The position numbers were made by a program, and so were the translations under genes. Shown here one piece after another: positions 7,589 through 15,057 of a stretch of DNA of 64,000 bases. Within the stretch, counting starts at the first letter, position 1; each line of letters opens with the position of its first letter. Origin of the DNA: Nonomuraea sp. PA05 (GTDB taxonomy: Bacteria > Actinomycetota > Actinomycetes > Streptosporangiales > Streptosporangiaceae); the NCBI RefSeq assembly GCF_008086045.1, contig NZ_VSEY01000014.1, positions 62,001-126,000 on the forward strand, written 5' to 3'. The notes beneath the pieces are model-generated. The model did not search any database, had not been told where the DNA came from, and saw only the letters and a program-made list of their open reading frames with translations.

Positions 7589-8260
7589 ATGGAAGCTATG
7601 TCAGCAGGTTATGGGCCGCGTACGGTCTTCATCACAGTTATGTCGACATTTGCCCTTGCCGCCTGCTCGCAACAGCCCGCCGAGCCGGCGGGCCCGTCGC
7701 CGGTGGGCACGCAAGCGCCGGTCATCGTGCCGGGCAGCCCGGGCGCGCCGGGCCGCACGGCGACGCCGGGCGAGCGGGTCGGGGCCACGCCTTCTCCCAC
7801 AGTGGCCTCGGACGTGCGCTTCGCGGAGGGCATGATCCCGCACCATCGGCAGGCGCTGGAGATGACGTCCATGGTGGAGGCGCGTACGAGCACGGCGTCG
7901 ATCCGCTCGTTCGCCCGCCAGATCGCGGCGGCGCAGACGCCCGAGATCAAGGCCATGACCGCCTGGCTCGCCGAGCTGGGCCGGTCGGTCCCGGCGGGAC
8001 ACCAGCACGAGCAGGGCGCGACCTACGGGATGGCGACGCAGGAGGAGCTGAACAGGCTGCGCGCGGCCAGGGGCGCCGCCTTCGACCGCCTGTTCCTGCA
8101 GCTCATGACCAGGCACCACGAGGGCGCGGTGAAGATGGCGGGGGAGCAGCTGGCGGGCGGGCGCGACCAGCGCATGCGGCTGCTGGCCAAGGACGTGTAC
8201 TCGGGGCAGAGCATCGAGATCGCCCGCATGCGCGAGGTCCTGAAGTCGCTCCCGGCCTAG
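7589..8260 (+). CDS. DUF305 family lipoprotein
   Basis: The protein has a lipobox ALAAC (Cys26 if translated from 7589) and two DUF305 halves: FAEGMIPHHRQALEM and LMTRHHEGAVKMA, each with the paired histidines that define this ferritin-like four-helix family. Its substrate is not established; metal, especially copper, handling is often proposed. ATG 7589 and ATG 7598 are both possible and neither has a clear ribosome binding site. TAGTAG at about 7577 could be a -10 box, giving a leaderless transcript. It is divergent from the LVIVD lipoprotein. Confidence 0.85.
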   Translation: MEAMSAGYGPRTVFITVMSTFALAACSQQPAEPAGPSPVGTQAPVIVPGSPGAPGRTATPGERVGATPSPTVASDVRFAEGMIPHHRQALEMTSMVEARTSTASIRSFARQIAAAQTPEIKAMTAWLAELGRSVPAGHQHEQGATYGMATQEELNRLRAARGAAFDRLFLQLMTRHHEGAVKMAGEQLAGGRDQRMRLLAKDVYSGQSIEIARMREVLKSLPA

Positions 8261-8304
8261 ATTCGACGGGGAGACCCGGGGCTTCTGGATGCGAGGGAGA
8301 GAGC

Positions 8305-8392
8305 CGGGGGCCTGGAGCAGCAGCTCGCGGCCTGAACGCGACGGGGGACTCGGGGGCTTGGAGCAGCGGCTCGCGGCCTGAACACGACGAGG
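8305..8392. repeat. 46-base direct repeat, two copies
   Basis: The segment beginning CGGGGGCCTGGAGCAGCAGC at 8305 recurs at 8351 with few changes, and a more diverged relative precedes it at about 8270. It fills the gap between two convergent genes. Confidence 0.75.
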
Positions 8393-8417
8393 AGGCCCCG
8401 CCCACGGGCGGAACCTC
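8392..8417. terminator. Hairpin between convergent DUF305 and ssgB genes
   Basis: GAGGCCCCGCCC and GGGCGGAACCTC pair at ten of twelve positions around a two-base loop, followed by CCC and then CATCGCAC. Its place between two stops suggests a bidirectional terminator without a long U tract. Confidence 0.55.
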
Positions 8418-8487
8418 CCCATCGCACAACAGAGTCCGGCCCCCTCGGGGATCGCCGGACGCCTTCCCTGTCCCTGCCCTGCGCCTG

Positions 8488-8904
8488 CTAGGACGGCCAG
8501 AGCATGTTGGTCAGCTCGGCGTCCAGATCCATGAAGTCGGTCTCCCGCCCGGCGGGCACCTTCTCGTAGGTCCGATGGAGGAACTCGGTCAGCGGGGCCA
8601 GCGGCACTTCGAAGAGCGCCTGACCGAACGGCGATGTGAGACTGATGTGCAGGGTGCGCTCGCCGTCGGCGCGCGCGGGCCACACCTGCACGTCGCCGTC
8701 GCCGACACGCCTCACGATGCCCACGGTCAGAAGCTCGCGGGCGAAGATCCACTCGACCGGCTCGTCGTTCCCTACGTGGAAGGCCATGCGGATGGCGTAC
8801 GGATCGTCGGCTGTGTAACTCAGTCCGGCGAGCAGGGGGACGGTAGTACGGTCGGGGACCACAAGCCGAAGGCCAAGCTCGGCGGAGACGGTGGTGCTGT
8901 TCAT
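8488..8904 (-). CDS. ssgB: SsgB-like sporulation and cell division regulator
   Basis: The 138-residue length and the motifs VSAELGLRLVVPD, DPYAIRMAFHVG, VEWIFARELL, VQVWPAR and FDLD-like MDLDAEL match the SsgA-like proteins found only in sporulating actinomycetes. In Streptomyces SsgB recruits FtsZ to future septum sites during sporulation. SsgB is the most conserved member and the best match here, but other SsgA-like proteins cannot be excluded. A Crp-type palindrome lies 125 bases upstream of its start. Confidence 0.85.
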   Translation of the reverse strand: MNSTTVSAELGLRLVVPDRTTVPLLAGLSYTADDPYAIRMAFHVGNDEPVEWIFARELLTVGIVRRVGDGDVQVWPARADGERTLHISLTSPFGQALFEVPLAPLTEFLHRTYEKVPAGRETDFMDLDAELTNMLWPS

Positions 8905-9377
8905 CGTCAGCCAAACCTTTTCGTCGTAGGTCCCCTCTACGGGGCTTTCACTGCTCTGACGGACTTCGTCCTGAGCTATGACGCGGAACGAAGAAACCTG
9001 TAGGAAAGATTCCGCTCCTAGGGCCTTCTGTAACGCACATCACAGCTGGACATTTAGGCATCTACCAGGCTAAACGGCATCAATCGGGTCGTATTTACAA
9101 GGGTTTTGCGTGCTGTGGAGCCTGCCCCGGACGCGCCCTCCATGAACGTTTCTCGCGAAAAGATCATGGCCGGAGGGATCCGGGACACGACGATGGTATG
9201 CCACCCGCCCGCCGTGCCGATGGGCAACCGCCGCGTTTCACCCGAATCCCTCTGAGACGCCACCCCTGTGTGTCCCTCAGGTGTAGTCATGATCGTCTTG
9301 GCGGCCATCGGTTCGCCGTCGCTGCCGGAGTACGGTATGGTTTTCCACGTCGGCACCGCAAGGAAGCCGACGAGGGC
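8905..9377. other. Intergenic region between ssgB and tRNA-Val
   Basis: This 473-base gap holds the ssgB upstream region with a Crp-type site and, near its right end, TACGGTATGGT at about 9331-9341, a likely -10 region for the tRNA. I see no supportable protein gene in it. Confidence 0.6.
9029..9044. promoter_or_regulatory. Crp/cAMP-receptor type palindrome upstream of ssgB
   Basis: The site reads TGTAA, six bases, then TCACA. It differs from the classical TGTGA-N6-TCACA consensus at one position. A crp-like gene is encoded at 37479-38189. Regulation of ssgB by it is inference. Confidence 0.5.
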
Positions 9378-9452
9378 GGGCGATTAGCTCAGCGGGAGAG
9401 CGCTTCGTTCACACCGAAGAGGTCACTGGTTCGATCCCAGTATCGCCCACCA
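9378..9452 (+). tRNA. tRNA-Val (anticodon CAC)
   Basis: The sequence folds as a full cloverleaf: acceptor GGGCGAT pairs with ATCGCCC, D-arm GCTC/GAGC, anticodon stem CTTCG/CGAAG with loop TTCACAC, T-arm CTGG/CCAG type, discriminator A and an encoded CCA. A degraded tyrosine integrase lies immediately downstream on the opposite strand, so the 3' half is a likely former attachment site. Confidence 0.95.
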
Positions 9453-9456
9453 CAGA

Positions 9457-10330
9457 TCAAGGGCCACATCCCACAAATGGGAGTGGCCCTTTCGATCTTT
9501 GTGCAGCAGCAATGTGCAGCAGTCTCCATGAATCGAGGCTGCCACCCAACCGCCTGAGCGCGTTCCTGGTCTCCTCGTTCGGTACTTCGCTGTAGACGTC
9601 CATCGTCACCGTGATCTTGCTGTGACGGAGGATCTGCATCGCCACCCGCGGGTGCACGTTCAACGCGACGAGGAGCGACGCGCACGTACGACGAGTGGAC
9701 TGACGTTGCGCGGCTCGTACGGCGTGCCGTGCCTGGTTGTGATCACCGATCCGTTATCGACCCACGCCACACCGGCCGCGGCCTTGTCCACCACCTGCTG
9801 TTCTGACCGTTCCTTGAGCGCCGCCACGCACATGTCCGGGATCGGCAGCACCGCCGCCGACCCAGGCGTCTTGGTTTCACGATGGTGCAGCTTGCCGCCG
9901 ACACGTTGGAGCTGCCAGGCGACCGTCAGTTCGCCCGCATCGAGATCGACCCTTGCCGGACGAGCCCGAGCACTTCCCCACGAGGCAGCATCGGCGGACG
10001 GACCGCTCTGGTTACGCTCTTGGAGATGATCTCTTCGGTGATGGCAATGCTCGGCGCTGCTCGCGGGCTGCCCCGAGCGTCCTTGATCGTGCGGGCGGAC
10101 AAGACGCTCTGGCAGCACCTGCCCATGGCGCAGCGCTTCGGCGTGCGCCGCTGGGCATCCTTGCCCAGAGCGCAGCACTGGCAGGTCCGACGGAGCTTGT
10201 TGCGCCACTCGCGGACATGCTTGACCGTCAACTTGTCCAGGCGGCGAGAGCCGAGCCCGGGAACAAGGTATAACCGCACGAAGCTCTCATACCGCGCATA
10301 CGTTGCAGGCGTCAGATTGGGCTCCACCAA
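9457..10330 (-). pseudogene. Degraded tyrosine integrase of an actinomycete integrative element
   Basis: Three pieces in different frames together cover an integrase. About 9930-10330 encodes the SAM-like arm- and core-binding domain (TPATYARYESFVRLYLVPGLG, CQCCALGKD). About 9700-9960 encodes part of the catalytic domain (ARVDLDAGELTVAWQLQRVGG, ETKTPGSAAVLPIP). About 9457-9693 encodes the end, HPRVAMQILRHSKITVTMDVYSEV, with the catalytic tyrosine. The stretch before GEVLGL is shortened, and the segment carrying the His-x-x-Arg box is missing at the junction near 9690, so the enzyme cannot be active. This family is typical of pSAM2-like integrative elements and usually sits next to a tRNA, as here. 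Confidence 0.85.
9459..9491. terminator. Hairpin terminator between tRNA-Val and integrase remnant
   Basis: AAGGGCCAC and GTGGCCCTT pair perfectly, with an inner CCCA/TGGG pairing around CAAA, followed by a T-rich stretch. It can end the tRNA transcript and, read the other way, the integrase transcript. Confidence 0.75.
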
Positions 10331-10478
10331 GGCGCGTCCGGCCCGGTGCGACGTAACCTGTCCGACGAGGAGACGCCCCGAACCGCCCCCTTGTAGATGG
10401 CTGACGCCGGAGCCATCGAGCTAAACCACACCCCTTCCGTGCCAGACGGACGTTCGGGATTCGACTACATTCACGACA

Positions 10479-10979
10479 ATGGTCATGTTTGCGTGCGCCA
10501 CGTGCGGTACGGCTGTGACGTTGGACCTGGAAGAGACCGACTACCCCACCGGCCTCCAGCCCGATCGTGAGCTCAGCCTGACTGATGAGAAGCCGCAGCT
10601 GATTCCGCAGGGCAGGTACGCGGTCAATCCGCGGTCAGTCCGGCGGAAGCCGTACATCGCCATCGCGGGGTACGGCCGCGAGTTCGTGTCCGAAGGGCCA
10701 GGCAGATCGATCGTCGTGAATTCGGCGGACATCATCGCGTTGACCTGCCCTCCGAATCCTCCCGGGGGCGGGTGCTGCGGCTGGGGGCCGAACGATGGGC
10801 CCAACCTGGCGTGTGAGGCATGCGGCAGGGAGATCGCCACCGAGGTGAACGACTGCGGCATGAGCTGGTGGTGGGTCACGCTCTTCCTCGACGACGTGCT
10901 CGGAGCTCCCCCCGCACGGCCTGTCAGGAACCCGCCCGCCGTTCAGCGGAGGCATGACAAGAGGCGACGGCTGCGGTGA
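10479..10979 (+). CDS. Conserved cysteine-rich hypothetical protein
   Basis: The 166-residue protein begins MVMFACATCGTAV, a CxxC knuckle, and later has the block CCGWGPNDGPNLACEACGREIA and a further Cys in NDC. These paired cysteines suggest two zinc ribbons. The order of blocks recalls a family of small hypothetical proteins in streptomycetes, with GPNLAC-x-CG as its hallmark; function is unknown. A basic tail KRRRLR ends it. ATG 10479 or 10485 may start it. It lies beside the integrase remnant and could be cargo of the former element. Confidence 0.65.
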   Translation: MVMFACATCGTAVTLDLEETDYPTGLQPDRELSLTDEKPQLIPQGRYAVNPRSVRRKPYIAIAGYGREFVSEGPGRSIVVNSADIIALTCPPNPPGGGCCGWGPNDGPNLACEACGREIATEVNDCGMSWWWVTLFLDDVLGAPPARPVRNPPAVQRRHDKRRRLR

Positions 10980-11678
10980 CCCAGGACAAGTCGCTCGGGA
11001 ACCGGTCGTGTTCGTCTACCGGCGCGGTGCAGCGACAGAGTGCAGCAACTTCTCACGCGCGGGAGTGGCCCTTCGGTCTTTCCCTGACCGAGTTCCTGGC
11101 GACGACCCGTCATCTGCAGGCGGTAGACCGTCTCATTGACGGCTGTCCACCGGGGCGTTGCCGGCGCGCTCATCTTGGGGCTGTTCTGGGCGGCGGCCAC
11201 CAAGTCATCCTGATCGTCCCCCTGCCGGCGCCTTGCCGGTGGCGCTCAGAGGCTTCAGGACGCGTCGAGGGTCACGACGTGCGACCAGTTCAGGCCGTGA
11301 AGATGAAATGTCCTTTCAATGAGAAGACCACCAAGGCCATCGACGGAACTCTTGTCGGCATCGGGTCCTGCACCTTTTGGCCGTGATCGACCTCGTCCCG
11401 AGATCTGCGTGGACCAAGGCTGATGGCGAAGGTCTGGTTCGCGTCCCATCGCATAAGTGAGTGACGAACTGCGTGACGTCCGGGATGCGCAATGAGGTCT
11501 GGTCATGAACGTCGCTGCAGCTCAAGGTCTTCCTGAGCGACCAAGGCTCCTGGCCGCCCTTGAGGCGACGCCGTTCCCGGAGACCGCCCCCCGACGCGCG
11601 CATACCTGCCGCATACCGCCCCTTGTTAGCGTCCGCCGCACAAGTACGTGCCCATTCTCCCGGCAGAGAGGAACGCGC
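10980..11678. other. Gene-poor 0.7-kb stretch after the element remnant
   Basis: Short open frames exist on both strands but none shows a ribosome binding site, actinomycete-like codon pattern and recognisable motif together. The part around 11020-11080 shares two short modules with the integrase 3' end. The right end is the leader of the next gene. Confidence 0.5.
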
Positions 11679-12197
11679 ATGTCCCGCACCCGACAATGGG
11701 TGGCCGCGCTCACAGGAGTCCTTCTCCCCATGGCCGTCGCCGGTGTCTGCGCCGCTCCCGGCGCGTCCGCGGATCCGATCGGCCCGACCTTCCGGTTCGT
11801 CTACAGCGTCAAAGTGACCAGCACGCACACGGCCGCGGTCAATCGTGACCGCGTGCTGGCGACCTGCTCGGCAGGAAAGGGCGGAACCTGCTCGATTTCG
11901 AAGTCCCGCTCCGTCGCGCGCACCATAGACCTTGGGCTGGGCGTTTCGCGGGGTTTCGTCGCAGGGCAACTGGGCTGGAGCAAGAGTTCTTCTGTCACGG
12001 TGACGGCGCAGTGCACCTCCCCGGTGTTCACCAAGAGCGGCCAGGTATACCGCGCTTACCCGCAGGGAATCAGGAAGCGCTACACGATCACGAAGAAGAC
12101 CTATTCGTACGGTTCCAAAAAGCCCAAGCTGATCAGGATCGAGACCACCGGCGGGGTGGCCTTCAATCCCAAGGGTGTCTCCTGCTACCTGTCCTGA
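11679..12197 (+). CDS. Small secreted hypothetical protein
   Basis: The ATG at 11679 is preceded by AGAGAGG at seven bases. The 172-residue product has a classical signal peptide (MSRTRQWVAALTGVLLPMAV, cleavage probably after GASA). The mature part is rich in Ser, Thr and Lys, with two Cys close together (ATCSAGKGGTCS), one in VTAQCTSP and one near the C-terminus (VSCYLS), which could form two disulphides. I do not recognise a family. It is convergent with the PP2C gene, only three bases apart. Confidence 0.7.
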   Translation: MSRTRQWVAALTGVLLPMAVAGVCAAPGASADPIGPTFRFVYSVKVTSTHTAAVNRDRVLATCSAGKGGTCSISKSRSVARTIDLGLGVSRGFVAGQLGWSKSSSVTVTAQCTSPVFTKSGQVYRAYPQGIRKRYTITKKTYSYGSKKPKLIRIETTGGVAFNPKGVSCYLS

Positions 12198-12200
12198 GCG

Positions 12201-13034
12201 TCACCATCCGATTTCGCCGCCGGGCAGGAACACCACGGAGATGTCGTCGTGGCGTTTGGCCCGCGGCCAGCGCTCACCCTCGGGGTCGCTGGTCTCGGCC
12301 GCTCGGATCTCGTCGAACAGCCGCCACGGCGTGCGTGATCCGAGTACGTCCAGGAGGTCAGCGAAGGTCCCCAGGCCGAACTCGACGAATCGGGTGGCAC
12401 CATCGCTCAGGAGGGCCAGGCGGCGCACCTGCCCGGCCGGGTGGCTGCCTGTGAGCGCGTGCCGGGCCGCCTGTTCGTGGACCGAGGCGATGGGGTAGCC
12501 GCGGGGGTGGTTGCGCATGCGGCGCTGGTGTTCGACGAACTCGATGCGGGCCGCCTGGTGGGCTGGGGTGCCGGTGGGGAGCGACGCCATCCGTTGCCAG
12601 AGGTCGTGGCCGACCGCCTCGATGCGCCGGTCCGTCACCGTGACGATCTGACCGTCGAGGTCGGCGACGAAGGTGGAGTCGCCGAGGACGAGGTACTCGA
12701 CGTGGCCGTCCCGGAGTCGGACCAGGGCGGTCGTGCTGGACGGGGTGCCGGGGTGGCCGAGGTCGCAGGTGTACGCGCGATGCGTCCGCGTGACGGAGGC
12801 GATGGCGCGTAAGAGGGCGAGGTCCACGTCGACGGCGGGGTCGCGCAGGTGGGTCATGGCGGCCTCGCCGAGCTGGGCGACGAACCAAGGGGTGCCGTGG
12901 CGGCATCCGGTGGGGAGCTCGGCGGGGCCGCCTGCGCCGTCGAGCAGGAGGGCTTGGGTCATGGTGCCGGCGGCTGCGGCCACGTAGTCCTCGTTCGGTT
13001 TGCCGGGGCTGCCGGGCCTGCTGTGGAGGAACAA
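12201..13034 (-). CDS. PP2C-family protein phosphatase-like protein
   Basis: Translated from TTG 13034 the protein has 277 residues and begins MFLHSRPGSPGKPNEDYV. The start is chosen because AAGGAG stands five bases upstream and the NED block is the normal N-terminus of this group. PP2C landmarks follow: LLLDGAGG, STTALVRL, LVLGDSTF, LALLSDGATRF and the late acidic pair in RHDDISVVF. These metal-dependent phosphatases remove phosphate from Ser/Thr residues, often opposing actinomycete Ser/Thr kinases; none is adjacent. The frame stays open upstream through a proline-rich stretch, but that is a G-rich repeat rather than coding sequence in my reading. Confidence 0.8.
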   Translation of the reverse strand: MFLHSRPGSPGKPNEDYVAAAAGTMTQALLLDGAGGPAELPTGCRHGTPWFVAQLGEAAMTHLRDPAVDVDLALLRAIASVTRTHRAYTCDLGHPGTPSSTTALVRLRDGHVEYLVLGDSTFVADLDGQIVTVTDRRIEAVGHDLWQRMASLPTGTPAHQAARIEFVEHQRRMRNHPRGYPIASVHEQAARHALTGSHPAGQVRRLALLSDGATRFVEFGLGTFADLLDVLGSRTPWRLFDEIRAAETSDPEGERWPRAKRHDDISVVFLPGGEIGW

Positions 13035-13379
13035 ACGCTCTCCTTGGGGGTGGGGGTCGGGGCCGGGGAGTCGGGTGTGAGTCGAAAAGTGGGGCGTGGG
13101 CTGGGGAGTGGGCGAGGGCCGGGGAACTGGGCGTGGCTCGGGTGTGGGGTGAGGAGTTGGGCGTGGCTCGGGTGTGGGGTGAGGAGTTGGGCGTGGCTCG
13201 GGTGTGGGGCGAGGAGTCGGGCATGGGCCGCGGTGTGGGTCGGGGAGTTGACCGTGGGGCGGAGGTGGGTCGGGGAGTTGAGTGTGGGTCGGGGAGCGGG
13301 TGCGGGGCGGGGCGCTGGGTGTGAGCCGGGGAAAACGGGTGGAGGCCGGGTCTGCTCTGATGCGATAGTCATCCCGCAC
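13035..13379. repeat. G-rich minisatellite leader upstream of the PP2C gene
   Basis: The plus strand of this 345-base gap is strongly G-rich. A 30-base unit, GCGTGGCTCGGGTGTGGGGT plus ten bases, is repeated exactly or nearly so at 13131-13160, 13161-13190 and 13191-13220, with weaker copies to about 13300. Many GGG and GGGG runs could form quadruplexes. The PP2C mRNA leader would be the C-rich strand. Confidence 0.8.
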
Positions 13380-13454
13380 GCCTGCATAGCTCAGTCGGTG
13401 AGAGCGCCGCACTCATAATGCGGAGGTTCCCAGGTTCGAGTCCTGGTGCAGGTA
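13380..13454 (+). tRNA. tRNA with anticodon CAT (elongator Met, or Ile2)
   Basis: The cloverleaf has acceptor GCCTGCA with TGCAGGT, D-arm GCTC/GAGC, anticodon stem CCGCA/TGCGG with loop CTCATAA, T-arm CCAGG/CCTGG and discriminator A. No CCA is encoded. The anticodon stem lacks the three G:C pairs of an initiator. The first acceptor pair would be G:U, which is unusual. A short CGCCG/CGGCG hairpin at 13468-13480 follows and may terminate it. Confidence 0.85.
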
Positions 13455-13502
13455 CAGAAGCGGAACCCGCCGTAACGGCGCAGTGAGCAGAATGAGCTTT
13501 TC

Positions 13503-13531
13503 TTGACCATGTCAGAGTGAGTCAGTAATGA
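13503..13531 (+). promoter_or_regulatory. Promoter of the cellulase gene
   Basis: TTGACC at 13503-13508 and TAATGA at 13526-13531 are exactly 17 bases apart, close to the vegetative sigma consensus. The gene start lies about 25 bases after the predicted transcription start. Confidence 0.6.
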
Positions 13532-13562
13532 TCATCGCCGGACCCCACCGAAAGGTGATCAC

Positions 13563-14975
13563 GTGCGACTCTTCTCGACAGCAAGAGCCGCGGCGTTAGC
13601 CGCCGTCCTGACCGCCACCACCTTAGCCGTCCCGCCGCCGGCCTCCGCCGCCGCCCAGCTCATCGCGAACGGCACCTTCACCGGCTCGACCTCCCCCTGG
13701 GCCGCCATCGGACAGACCACGGTCGCCGCCGAGAGTAACCGCCTGCGGATCAATGTCACGCAGGTCGTGGCCAACCCCTGGGACGCGATGGTGGCCGCAC
13801 CCACCACCGCCGCCCTGAATCCCGGCAAGAGCTACACCCTCTCCTTCGACGCCTACTCCACCGTCGCCTTCACGGCCAGGACCACGGTGCAGTACACGGC
13901 CACCCCCAGCTCCAACCAGTCGCTCGCCGCCGACGTGCGGCTCACCACCGGGAGCAAGCGCTACAGCATCCCGTTCACGGCCGCGTCCGCCTCCGCGACG
14001 GCCGCCGAGGTGACGTTCCAGCTCGGCGGGTCGGGCGGCAAGCCGGTCGTGCGGCTCGACAACGTCTCGCTGATGGAGACGCAGACGACCAGGCCCACGT
14101 CCCTGTACGTGTCGCCGCTGTCGCACCCCGCCAAGTGGGCCGCGGACAACGGCAACACGACCATCATGACGAACATCGGCAGCAAGCCCATCTTCGAGTG
14201 GTTCGGCGGCTGGTTCAGTGACCTCACGCTGGCCGTGGACACCTACGTCGGCGCCGCGCAGGCGGCGGACCGGCTGCCGATGCTGGTGGCCTACAACATC
14301 CCCAACCGGGACGCGTGCGCCGGGCATTCGGGCGGTGGCGCCGGTGACGCGGCCGGATACCACACCTGGATCACCGAGTTCGCCAAGGCGATCGGCACCC
14401 GGCACGCCATCGTCGTGCTGGAGCCCGACGGGGTCGCCGCCGCCGGATGCGTGACGCAGATCGGCAAGGACCCCGAGGACCAGTACCGGATGCTGCTGGA
14501 CGCCGCGCAGGTGCTGCGTGCGCAGGCGCCGAACGCGTGGGTGTACCTCGACGCGGGCAACGCCACCTGGATCCCGGCCGCGGAGATGGCGTCGCGGCTG
14601 GTGAAGTCGGGCATCGCCGACTCGCGGGGCTTCTCGGTCAACGTGTCCAACTACTTCACCACGGCCGACAGCGAGACGTACGCGGTGGCGGTCAAGAACG
14701 CGCTGCAGGCGTCGGTGGGCGCGAAGACGTACGTGATCGACACCAGCCGGAACGGCAACGGCCCGTACGTGGACGGCACACCGGACGACAACTGGTGCAA
14801 TCCGCCGCAGCGCAAGCTGGGCGCCACGCCGCGGCAGCAGACGAGCGGCGCCGAGTACCTGCTGTGGGTCAAGGTGCCGGGCGACTCCGACGGGCCGTGC
14901 GGCATCGGCGCGACGATCCCCGCGGGCACCTTCAGCCCCGATCTGGCCATGGCTCTGATCAACGGCAACCCCTGA
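13563..14975 (+). CDS. Secreted GH6 cellulase with N-terminal carbohydrate-binding domain
   Basis: The 470-residue protein starts at GTG 13563, five bases after AAAGGTGA. A signal peptide ending near PPASAA exports it. Residues about 31-175 look like a CBM4/9-type beta-sandwich (LIANGTFTGSTSPW to VRLDNVSLME). The catalytic GH6 domain follows, with YNIPNRDACAGHSGGG (proton donor Asp250), IVVLEPDGV (Asp289), AWVYLDAGNATW and the end block GAEYLLWVKVPGDSDGPC. GH6 enzymes hydrolyse beta-1,4-glucan with inversion; endo or exo mode cannot be judged. A perfect hairpin terminates it before the neighbouring beta-helix gene. Confidence 0.92.
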   Translation: MRLFSTARAAALAAVLTATTLAVPPPASAAAQLIANGTFTGSTSPWAAIGQTTVAAESNRLRINVTQVVANPWDAMVAAPTTAALNPGKSYTLSFDAYSTVAFTARTTVQYTATPSSNQSLAADVRLTTGSKRYSIPFTAASASATAAEVTFQLGGSGGKPVVRLDNVSLMETQTTRPTSLYVSPLSHPAKWAADNGNTTIMTNIGSKPIFEWFGGWFSDLTLAVDTYVGAAQAADRLPMLVAYNIPNRDACAGHSGGGAGDAAGYHTWITEFAKAIGTRHAIVVLEPDGVAAAGCVTQIGKDPEDQYRMLLDAAQVLRAQAPNAWVYLDAGNATWIPAAEMASRLVKSGIADSRGFSVNVSNYFTTADSETYAVAVKNALQASVGAKTYVIDTSRNGNGPYVDGTPDDNWCNPPQRKLGATPRQQTSGAEYLLWVKVPGDSDGPCGIGATIPAGTFSPDLAMALINGNP

Positions 14976-14997
14976 CGTCGTACACCCCCCAAAACAC

Positions 14998-15027
14998 GTG
15001 GACCGCGGCAGGTCGGCCGCGGTCCAC
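14998..15027. terminator. Terminator after the cellulase gene
   Basis: GTGGACCGCGG and CCGCGGTCCAC form a perfect 11-base stem around an eight-base loop, 22 bases after the cellulase stop. There is no U tract. Confidence 0.65.
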
Positions 15028-15057
15028 GCCCGCGACTCTCTGGAGGCTGAGACCCCC

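Noticed and set aside
9054..9356. 100-residue minus-strand frame between ssgB and tRNA-Val
   Set aside because: No ribosome binding site or family motif was seen, and it overlaps the presumed tRNA promoter.
9389..9685. Minus-strand frame that reads through tRNA-Val
   Set aside because: The segment YWDRTSDLFG is simply antisense tRNA; the rest is integrase remnant in another frame.
10385..10450. tRNA-like stretch on the minus strand (GGTTTAGCTCGATGGC)
   Set aside because: The D-arm resembles a tRNA but acceptor, anticodon and T arms cannot be paired.
10976..11386. 136-residue plus-strand frame after the cysteine-rich gene
   Set aside because: It has no recognisable domain and mixed codon pattern, and overlaps equally good frames on the other strand.
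13035..13412. Proline-rich N-terminal extension of the PP2C protein
   Set aside because: The open frame runs into the tRNA gene and lies on a G-rich minisatellite; a TTG with a strong ribosome site at 13034 gives the family-typical N-terminus.
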